A stretch of 9,320 nt of DNA from an uncultured Clostridia bacterium (GTDB taxonomy: Bacteria; Bacillota; Clostridia; Oscillospirales; Oscillospiraceae). The notes under the pieces are model-generated. The model ran no database searches. It saw only the letters and a list, made by a program, of their open reading frames with translations, and had not been told where the DNA came from. Both the position numbers and the translations under genes were made by a program. Below, piece after piece: positions 5,692 to 9,320 of this stretch (the stretch's first letter is position 1; every line of letters starts with the position of its first letter). The DNA lies in assembly GCA_937858235.1 (NCBI GenBank), contig CALLZZ010000084.1:1-9320 (forward strand), read 5' to 3'.

Positions 5692-8600
5692 ATACATGCA
5701 GTCGTGATTGGTGTAATAATAAAATTCCAGCTTTGTGTATACGCCTGCACCAAGGCTGCGGGTGAAGGTGATGCCGTTGGTGGTAGTACCGTAGTCAAGC
5801 TGATCCCACTGGCCGGTTAGACTGTTGTATCCACGCACTCTGCCGAAGTCAGAGCCGCTGTGACCGCTCACGGGCGGCACCGTGAAGGTATATTCTGTGA
5901 TGGTCGCGCCTTCAATACCATTTTCCATGATGACGGAGTCGGGTCCGGTCAAGACCATACCACCGCCGCCGTTTGAGTCAGCCACAAAGAAAACGATGGC
6001 AGCCCAGGGCGATTCAGCGCCTGCGGAGTCCACCGCTTTGACACGGACCACATTTTTCCCACGGGGGTAGGTCTGTGTTTCAGAATTTCGGCCCTCCCAG
6101 ACAAGGGTGACAGCATCGCCATCGGGGTCGGAGCTGGCTGCCTTGATGGTGACCGGCGTTCCCGGTGCTACGCTGTTGCCGCCTGGGGTTCGGGTAATGA
6201 CCGGCGCAGTCGGTGCGGAGTTTACGATGCTGAATGTTCTGGACACCCACTCCGAATACAGCCCGGTAGCATCTTTGGCGCGAACACGGATGGTGTGCGT
6301 GCCAGCGGTATAGTAGTTGTCAGCCGCCTTGTTTTCCCACTCCAGAGTGGTTGCATCGCCGTCCAAGTCAGCGGCTGTTGCACTGATATTGACAAGGAAT
6401 TTACCACCGCTTGCCGTTCTGGTGGGGGTTGCGGTCAACGTGACCGTAGGCGCCGAGCTGGTAATGGTGAAGGATCTCTCAGCCCAAGGAGAATATGCTC
6501 CGGCAATATCCTTCGCCCTGACACGGACGATGTGAGTACCGGGGGCATAGTAGCCATCGGCCGCCTTGTTTTCCCACTCCAGCGTAGTGGCGTCGCCGTC
6601 CGCATCGGCGGCTGTCGCACTGATATTGACGAGGAACTTGCCATCCTTGGCAGTGCGGGTCGGTTCAGCCGTCAGGGTAACGGTGGGAGCTGCATTGGTC
6701 ACGGTGAAAGTTTTCTCGGTCCAGGGAGAGTAATCCCCGGCGATATCCTTTGCCCTGACACGGATGGTGTGGGTACCCGGCGCATAGTAGCCGTCAGCCG
6801 CAGTGTCCGCATACTCCAAGGTCACCGCATCCCCATCGGGATCTGTGGCATTGGCGGTGATATTGACAAGGAACTTGCCATCCTTGGCGGTGCGGGTAGG
6901 AACAGCATCTACCACAGGGGCATTCGGCGCCGTATTGGTTACCGTAATACTCTCCACATGGGAGGTTACACGTCCTGAACTGTCGGTGATGGAAGCGGTC
7001 AGCGTAAAAGTGCCGATGTCACGGATGACAATTCTACCGCCCTCATTGCCCAGGATTCCCTGATACTGCCCGGTATTGCCATCCTTTTGAAGTGTCCAGA
7101 CCACGGCATAGCTGCCGATATGCCGAACATCCCTTGCGGCAACCTCAAACTCCGTACCGTAGTGAACGGTCTGCGGCATGGTGAAAGCATACTGCACCAC
7201 CGGCAGGATGCGGATGTTTTCGCTGTGGGAATAACTGCGTTTCAGATAGTCGGTCATAGCTGCGGTGAGAACATACTCGCCGTCGCCCTTAAAGGTAATC
7301 TTGCCACCCTGGGGGGTGAGGCTGCCGTCAAACGCCTCGGAGAGCGGGATGCTCTTGCCGTCTTTGCTGACGGACCACTCCACAGGCAAAACATTATTAT
7401 TGCCATGAGTTCTGAGGTCAATGGCGGTATCAGTGTAGGCAAAGGCAGGAAGTTCAAAGCCGATAGTCAGTACGGGAAGCACCTCGCACCTGTCCTTGCT
7501 TTCGTACAGAAAGATACGGCCGGTATCATCGGTGATTCTCGCTACCAGCTCATAGATGCCCGCTCTTTTGAAGCGGATGGTACCGCCGTCATTCGAGAGC
7601 TTTCCGTCCACATAAGTCGACCAATCTTGGAAACCGAATGTGTTATCCACCAGCCACTCAACGGTGAGACCGTCCAGATTGTTGGCTTCGGTTTTGACCA
7701 CGATGTCGGTGTCGGTATGGGCGTGTTTTGGCAGGCCGTAGGTAATGGAGGGCACGGGATAAACCTTGAAGCCCTGCTCATAGCGGTAGCTCCTGCCGCC
7801 ATCATCAGTGAACTCCGCTTTCAGAATATAGCTGCCTTTGGAGTGGAACTTCAGCTCACCGCCGTTGTTGCCCAGCGTACCCTCCACCGCATCGGTGAGG
7901 GATACCTCCTTGCCGTCATGCAGCAGGGACCATTTGGCGGTATGGCTGCCGATCTCTCCGAACACCGCTTCCACCACAACCGCTTTGTCGGTATGGAAGA
8001 CTTCGGGCAAGTAGAATCCCGCCGAGCCCACCGGGTAGACCGTGATGCCTGCGCTACCGGCAAACACTCTGCCGGTAGCATCGGTAACGGAAGCGGTCAG
8101 CGCATAGACACCTTTTTCCTTGAATCGGATGCTGCCATGGTCGGGATCTCCTTCGATCCATGTGCCGATATCGGCGGATTCTCCGTTTCGGGTCAGGGTG
8201 TAGGTCAGCGTGAGCCCATCTGTTTCTTTTGTTTCTGTTTTTAGCTGGGCGGTTTTATCGGTATGGGAAACTGCCGGCAGGGTGAGATTCACCTCCGCTA
8301 CCGGATACACAGTGATACCATCTTTGACAGTGACCGTTTTGCCCAGCTCATCGGTGATGGAGGCGTTCAGCGTATAGCTGCCCTTATCCTTGAACAGCAC
8401 CGTGCCGCCAGCAGCGGTCAGCTCTCCGGTAAGGGTTTCGTCTATATCAGCAATGGCTCCGTCTTTTTGAAGGGACCACACCACAGAATTTGAGCCAAGA
8501 TTCTCCGTAGTAAGCTCCACCGGCACGCCTGTATCGGTATGGGCGGTTTCAGGCAGCGTGAATGCCGCCGTCACCACCGGATAGATGCTTACCGTCTGCT

Positions 8601-9320
8601 CATGGGTCACCGTGGCACCCCGGCTGTTTTTTGCTGTGGCAATGAGGGTAATGCTGCCGGTCTGCGTGAATTTCACCTTGCCGCCTGCAGCGGTCAGTTC
8701 ACCCACTATCAGCCCGGAAAGCTCGGCGGGCAGTCCATTTTTAAGAATTGTCCATGTCACGCCGCTCACATAGCGGCTTTCCGGCTTTATCTCAATTTCA
8801 TCGGCGGTGTAGGCGGTTTTGGGCAATGTGAAGCTGAACTGCGGAGCGGGGACATAGGAGGAACTACCGCCGCCAGAACCGCCGCCACCGGAAGGCTTAT
8901 CCTCCGGCTTGGGTGTTACGGTCGGCTTCGGAGGTTCTTCTTTTTTGATCTGTTCCTTTGCTTTCTCCGTATCCACCAGCATTTCAAAGGCTTCCGCACG
9001 GGTGGCTTTGCCGTCCGGCTTTACTGTACCATCCGGGTAACCATCCACAATGCCATACTTTTTGCCTGTGCAGATACAGGCTTTATCCCCATCAGCGAGT
9101 CCATCGTCATCGGAAAATCCGGTGACGCAAGGGCAGGCTACATCATGGTCGCCCTTGCCGATAGCCCTCACCAGCATTCGGATCATCTCCATGCGGGTGA
9201 TGGGTTCATCCGGCAGGAACTTCGTGTCGAAATCGTCCTTTTGGATAATTCCTGCAATGATGAGCGCCTCTACATACTGTTCCGACCAGTGTCCAGCAAT
9301 GTCAGTAAAGCGGATCGTGA
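5692..9320 (-). CDS. Large SLH-anchored surface protein with Ig-like and PKD-like repeats, 5' exon (5' end outside the window)
   Basis: The frame is open from the right edge (first whole codon 9318) to the intron at 5691, 1,209 residues; the 3' exon adds 14. The ATG at 9192 is internal, because the 42 codons before it complete an SLH domain (FTDIAGHWSEQYVEALIIAG onward). Order from 9318: SLH domain; second SLH-like domain with two CxC pairs; Pro/Lys then Gly/Ser linker; seven Ig-like repeats of about 90 residues; four PKD-like repeats of about 79; a Gly-rich hinge; and a C-terminal domain of about 105 residues finished by exon 2. SLH domains hold proteins non-covalently to pyruvylated wall polymers, so the repeats probably form an extended stalk. 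No LPxTG or C-terminal membrane span is seen. Adhesion or a role with the adjacent Tad machine is inferred. If the intron is retained, translation runs 12 codons into it (VRPQGLYSIARV) and stops at 5653. Confidence 0.9.
5983..6936 (-). repeat. Four PKD/bacterial-Ig-like repeats of about 79 residues
   Basis: The units start at NTAP (6936), NAAP (6696), SSAP (6459) and NSAP (6222). Shared parts are TPTRTA-x-x-GKFLVNI, a D-x-DGDA motif (DPDGDA, DADGDA, DLDGDA, DPDGDA), TLEWENKAADGYY, GTHTIRVRAKD and YSPW. The acidic loops could bind calcium. Units 2 and 3 are nearly identical in protein yet differ at many third codon positions, so they are not a recent duplication. Confidence 0.9.
6937..8838 (-). 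repeat. Seven Ig-like protein repeats of about 90 residues
   Basis: Each unit starts with a version of F-x-L-P-x-x-x-H/Y-T-D, has a central VEW/VVWSLxKDG strand, an LTGELTAAGGxVxFKxKGxYxLxAxxTD block and ends in YPV. Approximate unit starts on the minus strand are 8838, 8571, 8295, 8025, 7749, 7467 and 7194. They are clearly related in protein but well diverged in DNA. The pattern of alternating strands suggests beta-sandwich modules in a row. Confidence 0.87.
8962..9120 (-). other. SLH-like domain 2 (coding segment)
   Basis: GFSDDDGLAD, then KKYGIVDGYPDGTVKPDGKATRAEAFEMLVD, matches the second half of an SLH domain well (GYPDGT, TRAEA, ML). The first half lacks the usual aromatic after the FxD turn and carries ACIC instead. 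Confidence 0.82.
9157..9318 (-). other. SLH domain 1 (coding segment)
   Basis: The translation FTDIAGHW...YVEALIIAGII...FLPDEPITRMEMIRMLVRAIG follows the SLH pattern: F-x-D-I-x-x-H-W, a central helix ending in a G-I-I turn, then ITR-x-E-x-x-x-M-L. It proves the gene extends beyond the window edge. Confidence 0.9.

Noticed and set aside
5983..6936. Regular repeats of about 240 bases considered as a CRISPR or satellite array
   Set aside because: The repeats are whole codons of a continuous protein frame, with third-position differences and no unique spacers.
7087..8244. Long plus-strand open frame of 385 codons
   Set aside because: It is antisense to the Ig-repeat region, has no convincing ribosome site, and its length follows from the GC-rich repeat coding on the other strand.
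9190..9192. ATG at 9192 as the start of the large surface protein
   Set aside because: The frame continues upstream to the edge and the upstream residues complete a canonical SLH domain; no ribosome site precedes this ATG.

Overview
The window looks like a piece of a Firmicutes chromosome or large mobile element, most likely from an anaerobic gut-type Clostridia lineage. This rests on S-layer homology (SLH) domains, strong AGGAGG-type Shine-Dalgarno sites, moderately GC-rich monoderm-style genes and a Tad/Flp-type secretion locus without any visible secretin. The species cannot be named from the sequence. Every supportable gene lies on the minus strand, so the biological order runs from high to low coordinates.

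Right half (9320 to 5692): the interior of a very large secreted protein gene whose 5' end lies outside the window. It encodes one and a half to two SLH domains, a Pro/Gly-rich linker, seven Ig-like repeats of about 90 residues, four PKD-like repeats of about 79 residues with DxDGD motifs, and the start of a C-terminal domain. The likely role is a surface stalk or adhesin.

Middle (5691 to 3196): a complete group II intron inserted in sense orientation and in phase 0 into the last codons of that gene. It has a GTGCG 5' end, an LtrA-like RT/maturase/HNH open reading frame, a 34-nt domain V and a domain VI with a bulged branch-point A seven bases from the 3' end. Removing it joins ...HDCMY to NKSNITYSVTYHFE-stop, so the host gene is interrupted but should be repaired by splicing. 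No single continuous reading frame shows this.

Left third (3195 to 1): the last 15 codons of the host gene, then a tightly packed operon: a 76-aa pilin-like membrane peptide, an A24 prepilin peptidase, an easily missed 44-aa single-span peptide, a CpaB/RcpC-like SAF protein, a TadZ/CpaE-like P-loop ATPase, and the N-terminal 223 codons of a CpaF/TadA-type secretion ATPase that runs off the left edge. Most neighbours overlap by 4 to 11 bases, indicating translational coupling. Together these look like the front part of a Tad-type pilus or secretion machine: the peptidase would process the pilin-like peptide, CpaF would power assembly, TadZ would position it, and the SLH/Ig protein could be a wall-bound surface partner. 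TadB/TadC-type membrane proteins would be expected beyond position 1.
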